Part shown: positions 18,286 to 26,588 of the stretch, piece by piece
Position numbering within the stretch: position 1 is the first letter of the stretch
How the letters are laid out: each line of letters opens with the position of its first letter
Origin: Massilia putida
GTDB lineage: Bacteria; Pseudomonadota; Gammaproteobacteria; Burkholderiales; Burkholderiaceae_D
Length of the DNA: 64,000 bases
NCBI RefSeq assembly: GCF_001941825.1
Contig: NZ_CP019038.1
Location: 1,736,001 to 1,800,000, forward strand
Reading direction: 5' to 3'
Translations under genes and position numbers: made by a program
The notes under the pieces: model-generated
Told to the model about the DNA's origin: nothing
Seen by the model: only the letters and a program-made list of their open reading frames with translations
Databases searched by the model: none

Positions 18286-18926
18286 AACTCCATACCTATT
18301 ACCGCAGCTCCGCGTCCTACCGCGTGCGCATCGCCCTGAACCTGAAAGGCATCAAGGCCGGGCAAGCCTTCGTCCACCTGTCGAAAGACGGAGGCGAACA
18401 GTTCGGCGCCACCTTCGACGCGCTCAATCCGCAGCATCTGCTGCCTGTGCTCGAGGACGACGGCCTGGTGCTTCCGCAATCCCTGGCGATCATCGAGTAC
18501 CTCGATGAAACCGTCCCAGGCGCGCCCCTGCTGCCGTCCGGCGCACGCGCCAGGGCGCGGGTGCGCGCCCTGGCGCAAGCGGTCGCCTGCGACATCCATC
18601 CCCTGAACAACCTGCGCGTGCTGAACTACCTGGAACAGCAGCTGGGCGTCTTGTCCGAGCAGAAGACCGCCTGGTATCGCCACTGGGTCGGCATCGGATT
18701 GGCGGCCCTGGAGCGCCAGCTGTCGGGCAGTTCGGACACCGGGCAATTCTGCCACGGCGACGCGCCGACGATGGCGGATTGCTGCCTGATGCCGCAACTG
18801 TACAACGCGCGCCGCTTCGGATGTGACCTGGCCCCCTTTCCCACCCTGGTGGCGATCGGCGCACATTGCGAAGAACTGCCTGCGTTCGCCGCTGCGCGGC
18901 CGGAAGTCCAACCCGACGCGACATAA
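18282..18926 (+). CDS. mhbI: Maleylpyruvate isomerase (zeta GST family)
   Basis: This 214-residue glutathione S-transferase-fold enzyme isomerises maleylpyruvate to fumarylpyruvate. The active-site segment YYRSSASYRVRIALNLKG, the glutathione-binding LPQSLAIIEYLDE and ACDIHPLNNLRVLNYL match the zeta class (maleylacetoacetate/maleylpyruvate isomerases). In this operon maleylpyruvate is the substrate. The ATG at 18282 overlaps the transporter stop by 4 bp. Its final codons lie inside a tandem 15-bp duplication. Confidence 0.9.
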   Translation: MKLHTYYRSSASYRVRIALNLKGIKAGQAFVHLSKDGGEQFGATFDALNPQHLLPVLEDDGLVLPQSLAIIEYLDETVPGAPLLPSGARARARVRALAQAVACDIHPLNNLRVLNYLEQQLGVLSEQKTAWYRHWVGIGLAALERQLSGSSDTGQFCHGDAPTMADCCLMPQLYNARRFGCDLAPFPTLVAIGAHCEELPAFAAARPEVQPDAT

Positions 18927-18940
18927 CCCGACGCGACATA
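18911..18940 (+). repeat. Tandem 15-bp duplication across a stop codon
   Basis: ACCCGACGCGACATA occurs twice head to tail (18911-18925 and 18926-18940). The first copy encodes the last residues of the isomerase, and the stop TAA spans the junction. The second copy carries a TAA in the same context. It looks like a replication-slippage duplication. Confidence 0.7.
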
Positions 18941-19021
18941 AGCCGGGGCGCAGGCGCCCGGAGCGGCGGCGCATGGCAGCCGCACCGCATTACAAAACCT
19001 ATAAGACAAGTGGAGACATGA

Positions 19022-20128
19022 ATGAGCAAACGGAGCAAACTGAATCGCGCCGCGATGGCGATCGCCCTGGCGGCGGCACTGGGAACGGGCGGCGCGCACG
19101 CGCAGAGCCAGGTGGCAGTGTATGGCGTCATCGACGTCGCGCTGGAGCACGTCAGCAACGCGGACGCGGCCGGACATGGCGTCACGCGCGAGCCCTCGCT
19201 GACCGGCAGCCTGCCTTCGCGCCTCGGCTTTCGTGGCACCGAGGACCTGGGCGGCGGCCTGGCCGCGGTGTTCACGCTCGAAAGCGGCTATAACCCCGAC
19301 GTCGGCACCCTGGGCCAGGGCGGCCGCATCTTCGGCCGCCAGGCCTGGGTCGGCCTGCGCGGCGGCTGGGGCATGCTGCAGCTGGGCCGTATCCTCAACA
19401 TGACCTACCTGGCCACCGCCAAGAGCGACGTGCTGGGACCGAACCTGTATTCGATCAGCAGCATCGACCTGTACCTGCCGAACGCGCGCAGCGACAATGC
19501 GATCGCCTATACCGCCAGTTTCGACAAACTGCGGGTCGGCGCCAGCTGGAGCTTCGGTCGCGATGCCTCGGCGGCCGGCGGCCCCTCGGCGACCGGATGT
19601 CCCGGCGAAGCGCCGGGCAATGCGCGCGCCTGCCGCCAGTACACCGCGCTGCTGGGCTACGAGACCGGCGCCTACGGCATGAACGTGACCTACGACAAAC
19701 TGTACGGAGGCACCGGCGCCGCGAACGGCCTGAGCAGCAGCGCGAACTACGACCGCCGCGTCACCGCCAACGGTTACCTGATGCTGGGCGCCGGCAAGAT
19801 CGGTGCGGGCGTCATCGATCGCAAGACCGATGCGGTCCAGGGGATCTCGGAATCGGACCTGTATTATCTCGGCATCAGTGTGCCCGTCGAGGCGCGATTC
19901 ACGCTCGACGCCCAGGTCGCGCGCCGCAACACCAAGGGTTCGCCGGACGCCACCAGCATGCTGGTGGCGCGCCTGACCTATGCCCTGTCGAAGCGCAGCG
20001 CCGTCTACGCGGGCGCCGGGCGGATGGACAACCACGGTGCGGCCGCGGTAGCGCTCGATGCCGGCGGTACGGTTGCCCCCGGCCGCACGCAAAACGGCGT
20101 GATGGCTGGCCTGCGTCACATGTTCTGA
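19022..20128 (+). CDS. Trimeric Gram-negative porin
   Basis: This 368-residue outer-membrane porin has a signal peptide (MAIALAAALGTGGAHAQ) followed by the porin opening QVAVYGVIDVALEHV. It also has SRLGFRGTEDLGGGLAAVFTLE, GRQAWVGL and a C-terminal strand ending in Phe (MAGLRHMF), needed for barrel assembly. It closes the gentisate operon and probably admits the aromatic substrate. The gap of 95 bp before it may hold its own promoter. Its C-terminus resembles the porin remnant at 7989-8260. Confidence 0.88.
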   Translation: MSKRSKLNRAAMAIALAAALGTGGAHAQSQVAVYGVIDVALEHVSNADAAGHGVTREPSLTGSLPSRLGFRGTEDLGGGLAAVFTLESGYNPDVGTLGQGGRIFGRQAWVGLRGGWGMLQLGRILNMTYLATAKSDVLGPNLYSISSIDLYLPNARSDNAIAYTASFDKLRVGASWSFGRDASAAGGPSATGCPGEAPGNARACRQYTALLGYETGAYGMNVTYDKLYGGTGAANGLSSSANYDRRVTANGYLMLGAGKIGAGVIDRKTDAVQGISESDLYYLGISVPVEARFTLDAQVARRNTKGSPDATSMLVARLTYALSKRSAVYAGAGRMDNHGAAAVALDAGGTVAPGRTQNGVMAGLRHMF

Positions 20129-20211
20129 CCCCGGTTGCCTCGACCTCCGGCCACATGGCGATCCGGCTGGCGCCCGGTGCAGTGAGCGCGGCCGCGGTCC
20201 ACGCTGCGACG

Positions 20212-20448
20212 TTACATGAGTTCGCTTAGAAAGGCGCAGTGCTTGGCCGGCCTCAACGCGGCCGACAGTTGCCGTCCCTTCTCCGCTCCGGCACGCGGCG
20301 AGCAGTCGGACAGGATCCTTCCCGCCTGGCGCTCGGCCGCATCGAGAGCGTCGCGTTCCTGGCGAGCGGCGTCGGGCGCGGTCACAAACGCCCGTTGGCG
20401 CAGACGGACCGATGCGTTTTTGACTTCCTCGAATGCATGGCCGGTCAT
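20212..20448 (-). CDS. Small hypothetical protein (doubtful)
   Basis: A 78-codon minus-strand frame (MTGHAFEEVKNASVRLRQRA then FVTAPDAARQERDALD...) sits in the 391-bp gap between two convergent porin genes. Its alanine/arginine/glutamate-rich helical composition is plausible for a small protein. No strong ribosome site is seen and it begins just past a terminator-like hairpin. Nothing else in 20129-20519 looks coding. Confidence 0.25.
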   Translation of the reverse strand: MTGHAFEEVKNASVRLRQRAFVTAPDAARQERDALDAAERQAGRILSDCSPRAGAEKGRQLSAALRPAKHCAFLSELM

Positions 20449-20466
20449 GTCCGATACAGACGAAAC

Positions 20467-20490
20467 GGCTCCGTTCGGATGAACGGAGCC
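20467..20490 (-). terminator. Intrinsic terminator of the porin/meta-cleavage operon
   Basis: GGCTCCGTTC and GAACGGAGCC form a perfect 10-bp stem with a 4-nt loop, 30 bp past the stop of the minus-strand porin. On that strand the stem is followed by a moderately T-rich GTTTCGTCTGT. Confidence 0.6.
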
Positions 20491-20519
20491 GCCGAGCCGC
20501 ACGCATCGCATGGCGAAAT

Positions 20520-21605
20520 TTAGAACCGGTGGATCGTGCCGAAGATAACGCTGTTGATACTCTGTCCGGGCGCCACGGCGATGCCTGGCCCGCCGGCCGA
20601 ACTGACCGTGAAACTGGCCGCGCTGTCGTTTTGCACGCGCGAGATGCCCGCGTACAGGCCGGTACGTTTCGACAGCAGGTAATCGTGGCGCAGCCCGTAT
20701 GACTTCGCATTGCCGCTACTGCTCGCGCGCTTCGTGTATTGGCCATAACTGACCAGCAACGTGCCGCGCGGCGTCGCCCGGATCAGCGCGTTCAGTTCAT
20801 AGAAATGATTATTCGGGTTCGCGAAGCTCGTGCCGATCGCGGCGGCCACACCGTCGCTGCCGCCATGCGATTGATAGATCAGGGCGGGTTTGACGAGACC
20901 GAAATCGTACGAGGCGCCCAGCAGGTAGTAGCGTCCAGTCTTGGCCGGCGTGCCGGAGGTGAGCGCCGCCGTGTTCGCATAGACCTGCTGCAGGTAGTCG
21001 ACATCCACGGCCAGCGCGCCGTTCCTGTAAGTCACCGCCGCGGAACTCGTCTTGCCCAGGCCGTGCGGCTGGCCATCCGCGTTCTCGTTGCCCAGCCCAT
21101 GGAACAGGCGCAGCGTGAAGCCTGCAAGCGCGGGCGAGGTATAGCGGATCGAGTTGGCCGTACGGGCCGCCGGTACGAACACGAAGTTGTTCGTGGCATT
21201 GCCCCAGCCCAGTGTGTTCAATTCGCCGAGCGAATACGTCACATAGCTGAGGAACAGCGGCGTATAGTTCACGCCGACCTGCACCTGTCCAAGGCCGCCT
21301 TTCAGGCCGACCCAGGCCTCGCGTCCGAACAGCACGCCATTGTTGGCGACCGCGCCGGTATCTGCGTTGAATCCGCTTTCGAGCCGGAAGATGGCCTGCG
21401 TACCACCGCCCAGGCCTTCACTGCCCTGGAAGCCGAAGCGGGTCGGCGCCACCGCGCTGGAATCGACGCGCGTCGTCGTGGCGCCATTGGTCCGGCCGGA
21501 CTGCACGGCCAGATCGATCAGGCCATACAGAGTCACGTTCGTTTGCGCGAACGCGCCGGATGAGGATGCGGCCAGTGCAAGCGCCGCCATGATCGTCTTT
21601 TTCAT
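20520..21605 (-). CDS. Trimeric Gram-negative porin
   Basis: This 361-residue outer-membrane porin has a signal peptide MKKTIMAALALAASSSGAFA and starts NVTLYGLIDLAVQ. It also shows RFGFQGSEGLGGGTQAIFRL, GREAWVGLKG and a C-terminal Phe (IFGTIHRF). GGAGACAT precedes the ATG at 21605; the frame extends further upstream without a ribosome site. It is the last gene of the seven-gene aromatic operon, followed by a terminator hairpin, and probably serves uptake of that pathway's substrate. Confidence 0.88.
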   Translation of the reverse strand: MKKTIMAALALAASSSGAFAQTNVTLYGLIDLAVQSGRTNGATTTRVDSSAVAPTRFGFQGSEGLGGGTQAIFRLESGFNADTGAVANNGVLFGREAWVGLKGGLGQVQVGVNYTPLFLSYVTYSLGELNTLGWGNATNNFVFVPAARTANSIRYTSPALAGFTLRLFHGLGNENADGQPHGLGKTSSAAVTYRNGALAVDVDYLQQVYANTAALTSGTPAKTGRYYLLGASYDFGLVKPALIYQSHGGSDGVAAAIGTSFANPNNHFYELNALIRATPRGTLLVSYGQYTKRASSSGNAKSYGLRHDYLLSKRTGLYAGISRVQNDSAASFTVSSAGGPGIAVAPGQSINSVIFGTIHRF

Positions 21606-21719
21606 ATGTCTCCAGTTGGATGTTCGAATCCTTGTTGCCGTGCCGTTCGGTGCGGCCTTCGCCACGCCCGGGCTTTGCGCGCGGGCGCGGGATCTGCGTC
21701 GCGATCGCCCGAAGCTTTT

Positions 21720-23285
21720 TCATGCGGCCAGGCGCTGCTCCAGTCCCGAGAGCAGGTCCGATAGCGCATCAGGACCGGTTGCGACGCCGAAAACGTAATG
21801 ATCCGGACGCACGATCGCCGCGCGGCAGCCATGGCGCGCGAACCAGCCCGCCACGACACCGTCCAGCTCCCGGGTCTCGACGCATCCCGGCATGCGGGTG
21901 CGTCCCTCCGCATCCGGCACGATGCTGACCAGCGTGCCGATGTCCGCCGCCAGCGCCGTCAATGACGGAGGCAGTTCAGCGATACGCAGGTTCGTGACGA
22001 TGCGCCAACCACTGCCGGCAAGTTCGTCCAGCAGCACAGGACCGGCCGGCCCGTTCACGCGTGGTTGCGGGAACAACGTGCCGGTACCGTCCGCATGACC
22101 GGATGCCAGCAGACCTTCCATCAGCGGCGGGATGATGTCCTGGCGCGGGACCGTCCTGATCGTCCCGCCGGCCGCCTCGATCAGCTCCGCATCGCGCGCG
22201 CTGGCCGCTTGCGGATCGCGCTCGCAGATGACGGCGCCGATCTCCTTGATGCGCGTGGTGAGCCGGCGCACGTGTTCGCGCCGTTCCGTTGCATATGTGT
22301 CGAGCAGCCGCTCGGCCGCTGCTCCGGTCACGTCCCCGTCAAGTACCGCGCGCAGCTTCCACGTCAGGTTGACGACATCGCGCACGCCCTGGCACATGCC
22401 CTGCCCCAGGAACGGCGGCTGCTGGTGCGCGGCGTCGCCGGCGATGAACACGCGCCCGACGCGCCATTCGCGCGCCACCAGCGCGTGGAAGCGGTAGCTG
22501 GCCTGGCGCCACAGGGTCGCGTCCTCCGGGCCGATCCACCGTTTCAGCACGCTCCACGCGCCCTCCTCCGTCGCCATGTAAGCCGGGTCCTCGCCCGGCA
22601 GCAGAGAAATCTCCCAGCGGCGGTGGTTGCCCGGCCCGATCACGTAAGTGCACGGACGCGCCGGTTCGCAGTACTGCACGCTGGTCGTCGGCAGCTTGGC
22701 AAGGCCTTTCTCATTGACCTGCACGTCGACGACGAGCCACGGTTCGTCGAACTCCAGGTCCTGCAAGGTGATGCCGACGGCCTCGCGCACGGCGCTCGAC
22801 GCGCCGTCGCAGCCGATCACGTAGCGGGCGCGCACGGCGCCATCGTCGAAACGCACCGTTACGCCATCGGCATCCTGCTCGACGCCGACGAAACGCCGGC
22901 CCAGAACGACGTCCACGGAAGGCAGTTCCTCGACGTGCCGGCGCAGTGCCGCTTCCACCGGCGGCTGCGTGAACACCATCGACGGCGTATGGCCCAGCGG
23001 GTACGGCGGCTCCACGGTGGCGAGCCGCTTGATCAGGCGGCCGTCGACGCCATAGTACTCGGACGGCGTGAACGGTTCGCAGTGCGGCGCGACGGCGTCC
23101 GCCAGGCCGAGGTTCTGGAACACGCGCATGATCTCGTGGTCGAGCGCGATGGCGCGTGGCTTCGGGTAGACGTCCCGGCTGCGGTCGACGACGAGCGTGC
23201 GCACGCCGGCCTGGCCCAGCAGCGCCGCCGCGACGGCGCCGGACGGACCGAAACCGACGACGACGACGTCATAGTCCGCGCTCAT
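21720..23285 (-). CDS. FAD-dependent aromatic monooxygenase (MhpA-like)
   Basis: This 521-residue flavoprotein hydroxylase of the 3-(3-hydroxyphenyl)propionate hydroxylase/PheA-TfdB group has DVVVVGFGPSGAVAAALLG for FAD, YVIGCDGASSAVRE (DG motif) and RVFIAGDAAHQQPPFLGQGM (GD motif). A C-terminal thioredoxin-like domain ends the protein. It should place a hydroxyl next to an existing one, making a catecholic or hydroquinonic substrate for the extradiol dioxygenase two genes upstream. The ATG at 23285 overlaps the FAA hydrolase stop (ATGA). The true substrate is not readable from sequence. Confidence 0.85.
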   Translation of the reverse strand: MSADYDVVVVGFGPSGAVAAALLGQAGVRTLVVDRSRDVYPKPRAIALDHEIMRVFQNLGLADAVAPHCEPFTPSEYYGVDGRLIKRLATVEPPYPLGHTPSMVFTQPPVEAALRRHVEELPSVDVVLGRRFVGVEQDADGVTVRFDDGAVRARYVIGCDGASSAVREAVGITLQDLEFDEPWLVVDVQVNEKGLAKLPTTSVQYCEPARPCTYVIGPGNHRRWEISLLPGEDPAYMATEEGAWSVLKRWIGPEDATLWRQASYRFHALVAREWRVGRVFIAGDAAHQQPPFLGQGMCQGVRDVVNLTWKLRAVLDGDVTGAAAERLLDTYATERREHVRRLTTRIKEIGAVICERDPQAASARDAELIEAAGGTIRTVPRQDIIPPLMEGLLASGHADGTGTLFPQPRVNGPAGPVLLDELAGSGWRIVTNLRIAELPPSLTALAADIGTLVSIVPDAEGRTRMPGCVETRELDGVVAGWFARHGCRAAIVRPDHYVFGVATGPDALSDLLSGLEQRLAA

Positions 23286-24145
23286 GGCTGCTCGTCCTCG
23301 ATCGTGTTGCGAAGCAGGCCCACGCCTTCGATCTCGACCTCGATCGTGTCGCCCGCCTTCATCCACACGGGCGGCGTGCGCGACTGGCCGACACCGGCCG
23401 GCGTGCCCATCGCAATCACGTCTCCGGGCTCCAGGGTGAGGCATTCGGTCAGCAGCGCGATGGTCTCGGCCACGTCCCAAATCATGTCCTTCGTGTTCGC
23501 GTCCTGCATGACCTGGCCGTTCAGGCGCGACCGGATGGAGAGGCCCGCGCCGCCGGCCGGCAGTTCGTCGGCGGACACCAGCACGGGGCCGAGCGCGCCG
23601 GTACGGTCGAAGTTCTTCCCGATGGTCCACTGGGGCGTGCGCTTCTGGTAATCGCGCACGGAGATGTCGTTGAAGCAGGCGTAGCCGAACACGTAGTCCA
23701 GGGCGTCCTCGCGCTTGACGTGGCGGGCGCGCTTGCCGATGACGACGGCCAGCTCGGCCTCGTAGTCGAATTTTTCCGACACGCGCGGACGCGGCGACGC
23801 TTCGCCATGCGCCAGCAGCGACGTCGTGCCGCGCAGGAAGAACCACGGGTAGACGGGCTTCTCGCGGCCGCTCTCGGCGGCGTGGTCGTAGTAATTCAGG
23901 CCGAGGCACACGGTCTTGCCGGGTTCCGGCACGACGGGCGCCAGCGCGACGCCGGCGAGCAGCTGGCGTGCGGCGCCCGATTCGAGGGCTCGGCGGCCGG
24001 CGGCCACGAGATCGATGCCGGCGGCAAGCGCGGTGCGCACGTCGGCCGGCACGGCCGGCACGGCGCGGTTGATGTCGACGATATTCTCGCCGTCGACGAC
24101 GGCCAGGCGGTTTTCAGTACCGTTGCGGTAGGTGACGAATTTCAC
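23282..24145 (-). CDS. Fumarylacetoacetate hydrolase-family protein
   Basis: This 287-residue enzyme of the FAH superfamily has an N-terminal small domain and a catalytic domain with CLGLNYYDHAAESG, FDYEAELAVVIG (Glu metal ligands), YACFNDISVRDYQ and LEPGDVIAMGTPAGVG. Relatives hydrolyse or decarboxylate acylpyruvates and 2-oxo-dienoates from ring cleavage. Here it would process the product of the neighbouring extradiol dioxygenase. It lies 9 bp after that gene and overlaps the monooxygenase start by 4 bp. Confidence 0.87.
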   Translation of the reverse strand: MKFVTYRNGTENRLAVVDGENIVDINRAVPAVPADVRTALAAGIDLVAAGRRALESGAARQLLAGVALAPVVPEPGKTVCLGLNYYDHAAESGREKPVYPWFFLRGTTSLLAHGEASPRPRVSEKFDYEAELAVVIGKRARHVKREDALDYVFGYACFNDISVRDYQKRTPQWTIGKNFDRTGALGPVLVSADELPAGGAGLSIRSRLNGQVMQDANTKDMIWDVAETIALLTECLTLEPGDVIAMGTPAGVGQSRTPPVWMKAGDTIEVEIEGVGLLRNTIEDEQP

Positions 24146-24154
24146 TGGTGCTCC

Positions 24155-25048
24155 TTACTGTTCGATGAATCGGATTTTTTTCTGGGCCTGCTTGATGCGG
24201 TCGGACGGCGGTTTCGACACGCCCCACTGGTCGAAGCGCCCCGGCGGCCAGGTCCAGTCGGACGGCCCGCCGACCCGGTAGGAGTCATCGACCTGCAGCA
24301 CGTCGGCGGTGTATTCGATGACAAAATCGTCGGGCCCGACGAAGTAGGAAAAGACGTTGTTGCCGGGACCATGGCGGCCGACGCCCCATTCGATCGGCCA
24401 GCCGGCGTCGCTCATGCGGCCGGCGCCGCGCATCACGGCGTCCAGGTCCGGCATCACGAAGGCGATATGGTTCAGCGTGTCGGCATCGCTGTCGGCGAGC
24501 GCGATGCTGTGGTGGTCGCTGTTGCAGCGCATGAACGCCATGATCTTCGTGCGGTCCGACAGGCGGAACCCGAGCGCCTCCTCGAAGAAGCGCTGGGCCA
24601 CCGCCACGTCCGCGCTGTTGAACACGACGTGCGTGATGCGGCTCGGGGCGTCAGGGTGCGCTTGTTCCGTGTGGCGTGCGTCGCCATGCACGAAGCGCAG
24701 GATGCGGCCTTGCGGATCGGCGATGGTGACGGCCGTGCCGCCGCCCGGTTCGTCGACCGGCGCAGGTCCGGACAGCACGCGGCCGCCGGCGGCCGGCGTG
24801 CGCCCGGCGATCGCATCGAGGTCGGAACGCTCCGCCACGCTGAACGTCACGTTGCGGACGACGGGCCGGTCGCTCCGGTGCAGCGCGAGGATGTGATGAA
24901 AACTGCCGGCGCCGCGCAGGTACACGGCGTCGGTCGTTTTCGCCACAGTCTGCAAGTGCCAGGTGTCGTTATAAAACCGCTCGGCGGCGTCGAGGTCGGT
25001 CACGCCGATGGCGATGCTGCGCAGCTGGCCAGCTGGGGATGCGGGCAT
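24155..25048 (-). CDS. Extradiol (type I, VOC fold) ring-cleavage dioxygenase
   Basis: This 297-residue two-domain vicinal-oxygen-chelate protein shows the Fe(II) ligands of the BphC class: His140 (ITHVVF), His194 (TLNHIAFV) and Glu245 (FVIEYTADV). The catalytic histidine region DHHSIALAD lies at about 179. The N-terminal domain (SIAIGVTDLDAAERFYNDTW) is the inactive VOC copy. It is therefore expected to cleave a dihydroxylated ring in meta fashion. It sits between the amidohydrolase and FAA hydrolase genes with gaps of about 10 bp. Confidence 0.85.
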   Translation of the reverse strand: MPASPAGQLRSIAIGVTDLDAAERFYNDTWHLQTVAKTTDAVYLRGAGSFHHILALHRSDRPVVRNVTFSVAERSDLDAIAGRTPAAGGRVLSGPAPVDEPGGGTAVTIADPQGRILRFVHGDARHTEQAHPDAPSRITHVVFNSADVAVAQRFFEEALGFRLSDRTKIMAFMRCNSDHHSIALADSDADTLNHIAFVMPDLDAVMRGAGRMSDAGWPIEWGVGRHGPGNNVFSYFVGPDDFVIEYTADVLQVDDSYRVGGPSDWTWPPGRFDQWGVSKPPSDRIKQAQKKIRFIEQ

Positions 25049-25057
25049 GGGAACTCC

Positions 25058-26110
25058 TTATGCTTGGATTGGGGACGCGCCGGCATCGATGCCGAGGAAA
25101 CGCGCCGCGTTGTCGGTGACGAGTTGCGCACGCACGCGCGGATCGTCGATCGCAGCGATCACGCTGTCGACAGGTCGCGCGTCGTGGAACGCGAACGGAT
25201 AATCCGTGCCGATCATCAGTTGCGACGCGCCGAAGCGGTCTGCCAGATGCCGCAACGTGGGCGCGTCGAACACGAGCGTGTCGTAGAAAAGCTTGCGGGC
25301 CTGCTCCGAAGGGCTGACGGGCATGGCATCGCGCAATGCCGGAAATACCTGGCGCGCCTGTTCGAGACGCGGCAGCAATGACAAGAGCGTACCGCCGCCG
25401 TGGCTGAACGCCATTTTCAAGTCAGGATGGCGGCCGATCAGGTTCGACGTGAGCACGGACGCCGCGGCCAGGCCGACATCGGTGGGATACGCCAGTGCCG
25501 GCAGCAGTTTCTCCGGTCCGACCAGCCGTTCGACGCCGGTTGGTTTCAGCGCGTGCACGAACACCGCCACGTTTTTTTCGGCGCAGGCCGCGAAGAACGG
25601 CGCGAATTCGGGCGCGCCCACCGGCTTGCCGTTGACGTTGCTGCCGACTTCGATGGCCTTGAACCCCAACTTGTCGTTGACGTACTCCAGTTCGGCGAGC
25701 GCAACGTCGACGTCCTGCAACGGCACGGCGCCCATGCCGACGAGGCGTCCGCCGGACAAGGCCGCCATCTCCGCTATCTGCTCGTTCATGTAGCGCAGCA
25801 GCTGGCTTGCCGCCTGCGGCTCCATCCAGTACGACAGCAGCTCCGGCATCGGTGAAATCGCCTGGACGGCCAGGCCCATCGGCGCCATGTCTTCGATACG
25901 GCGGCTGGGGCTCCAGGCGCGCTCGGAAACGGTGCGGTAGACCTTCCCGGCGATCATCACATGACGATGGCAGGCGTGCGCAGGGGCCATCGACGGCCAG
26001 GCGGCCGGCACCGCGTTACCGAGATAGCGCGGCAAGTCGTGCGGGATCACGTGGGCGTGCACATCGATGCCGCACGCGCATCCCGGGGTGTGCCGGTGCG
26101 TCGAGCTCAT
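25058..26110 (-). CDS. Metal-dependent amidohydrolase (ACMSD/resorcylate decarboxylase family)
   Basis: This 350-residue TIM-barrel protein of the amidohydrolase-2 family has a complete metal site: His18 and His20 (IDVHAH), His186 (FVHALKP), His237 (AFSHGGG) and Asp303 (IGTDYPF). The family includes aminocarboxymuconate-semialdehyde decarboxylase, resorcylate decarboxylase and hydrolases of ring-cleavage products. In this operon a decarboxylase or C-C hydrolase acting on the pathway intermediate is likely. It overlaps the GlcG-like gene by 4 bp (ATGA). Confidence 0.85.
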   Translation of the reverse strand: MSSTHRHTPGCACGIDVHAHVIPHDLPRYLGNAVPAAWPSMAPAHACHRHVMIAGKVYRTVSERAWSPSRRIEDMAPMGLAVQAISPMPELLSYWMEPQAASQLLRYMNEQIAEMAALSGGRLVGMGAVPLQDVDVALAELEYVNDKLGFKAIEVGSNVNGKPVGAPEFAPFFAACAEKNVAVFVHALKPTGVERLVGPEKLLPALAYPTDVGLAAASVLTSNLIGRHPDLKMAFSHGGGTLLSLLPRLEQARQVFPALRDAMPVSPSEQARKLFYDTLVFDAPTLRHLADRFGASQLMIGTDYPFAFHDARPVDSVIAAIDDPRVRAQLVTDNAARFLGIDAGASPIQA

Positions 26111-26547
26111 GCAACCACCAGGTTCGCGGCCTTTACGCCAGCCGCGCAGATCGCTTCGTCCTGCGCGCCCGTGCCGCCGCTTGCGCCTACGGCGCCGAGC
26201 AGAGCACCGTCCGTATCGCGGATCACGACAGCGCCCGCCTGTGGAATGAATCTACCCTGGCTGCTGGATGCCAGCGCGTTGAAAAACACCGGGTTGTCCT
26301 GGGCGCGCTGGTGCAGGACACCGCTCGACACGCCCATCCCCGCAGCGGCATAGGCCTTGCCGCTAGCGATATCGACACGCAGCGGCGTGGCGCCATCCTC
26401 GCGCTGCAATGCCACCGGATCACCGGCGGCGTCGACCACCGCCACCGCCACCGACGGAAGACCGTCGGCGCGTGCTGCGGCCAGGGCGGCGGCGAGAATC
26501 GTGTTGGCCTGGGAAAGGGTCAGGCCCGGTTTGCGAGCTTCGCTCAT
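26107..26547 (-). CDS. GlcG/HbpS-family protein
   Basis: This small protein of 146 aa has the DUF336 (GlcG/HbpS) fold: LTLSQANTILAAALAAARAD, VAVVDAAGDPVALQREDGA, GKAYAAAGMG, PQAGAVVIRD and GAVGASGGTGAQDEAICAAG. Its biochemical role is not established; members are common in aromatic and glycolate operons. An ATG at 26556 abuts the AAGGAG, so the ATG at 26547, 9 bp away from it, is the better start. It is the second gene of the operon. Confidence 0.82.
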   Translation of the reverse strand: MSEARKPGLTLSQANTILAAALAAARADGLPSVAVAVVDAAGDPVALQREDGATPLRVDIASGKAYAAAGMGVSSGVLHQRAQDNPVFFNALASSSQGRFIPQAGAVVIRDTDGALLGAVGASGGTGAQDEAICAAGVKAANLVVA

Positions 26548-26588
26548 GGTTGTCATCTCCTTCAAAATCGGTTTCTGCTTGCGTAGCT

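Noticed and set aside
21720..23909. Reading the monooxygenase as a 729-residue fusion protein
   Set aside because: The extra N-terminal 200 residues are the out-of-frame image of the FAA hydrolase gene. The ATG at 23285 overlaps that gene's stop and starts the FAD fold directly.
23156..25381. 741-codon plus-strand open frame across the meta-cleavage operon
   Set aside because: It is antisense to three genes with clear motifs (monooxygenase, FAA hydrolase, dioxygenase), so it is a shadow of strong codon bias.
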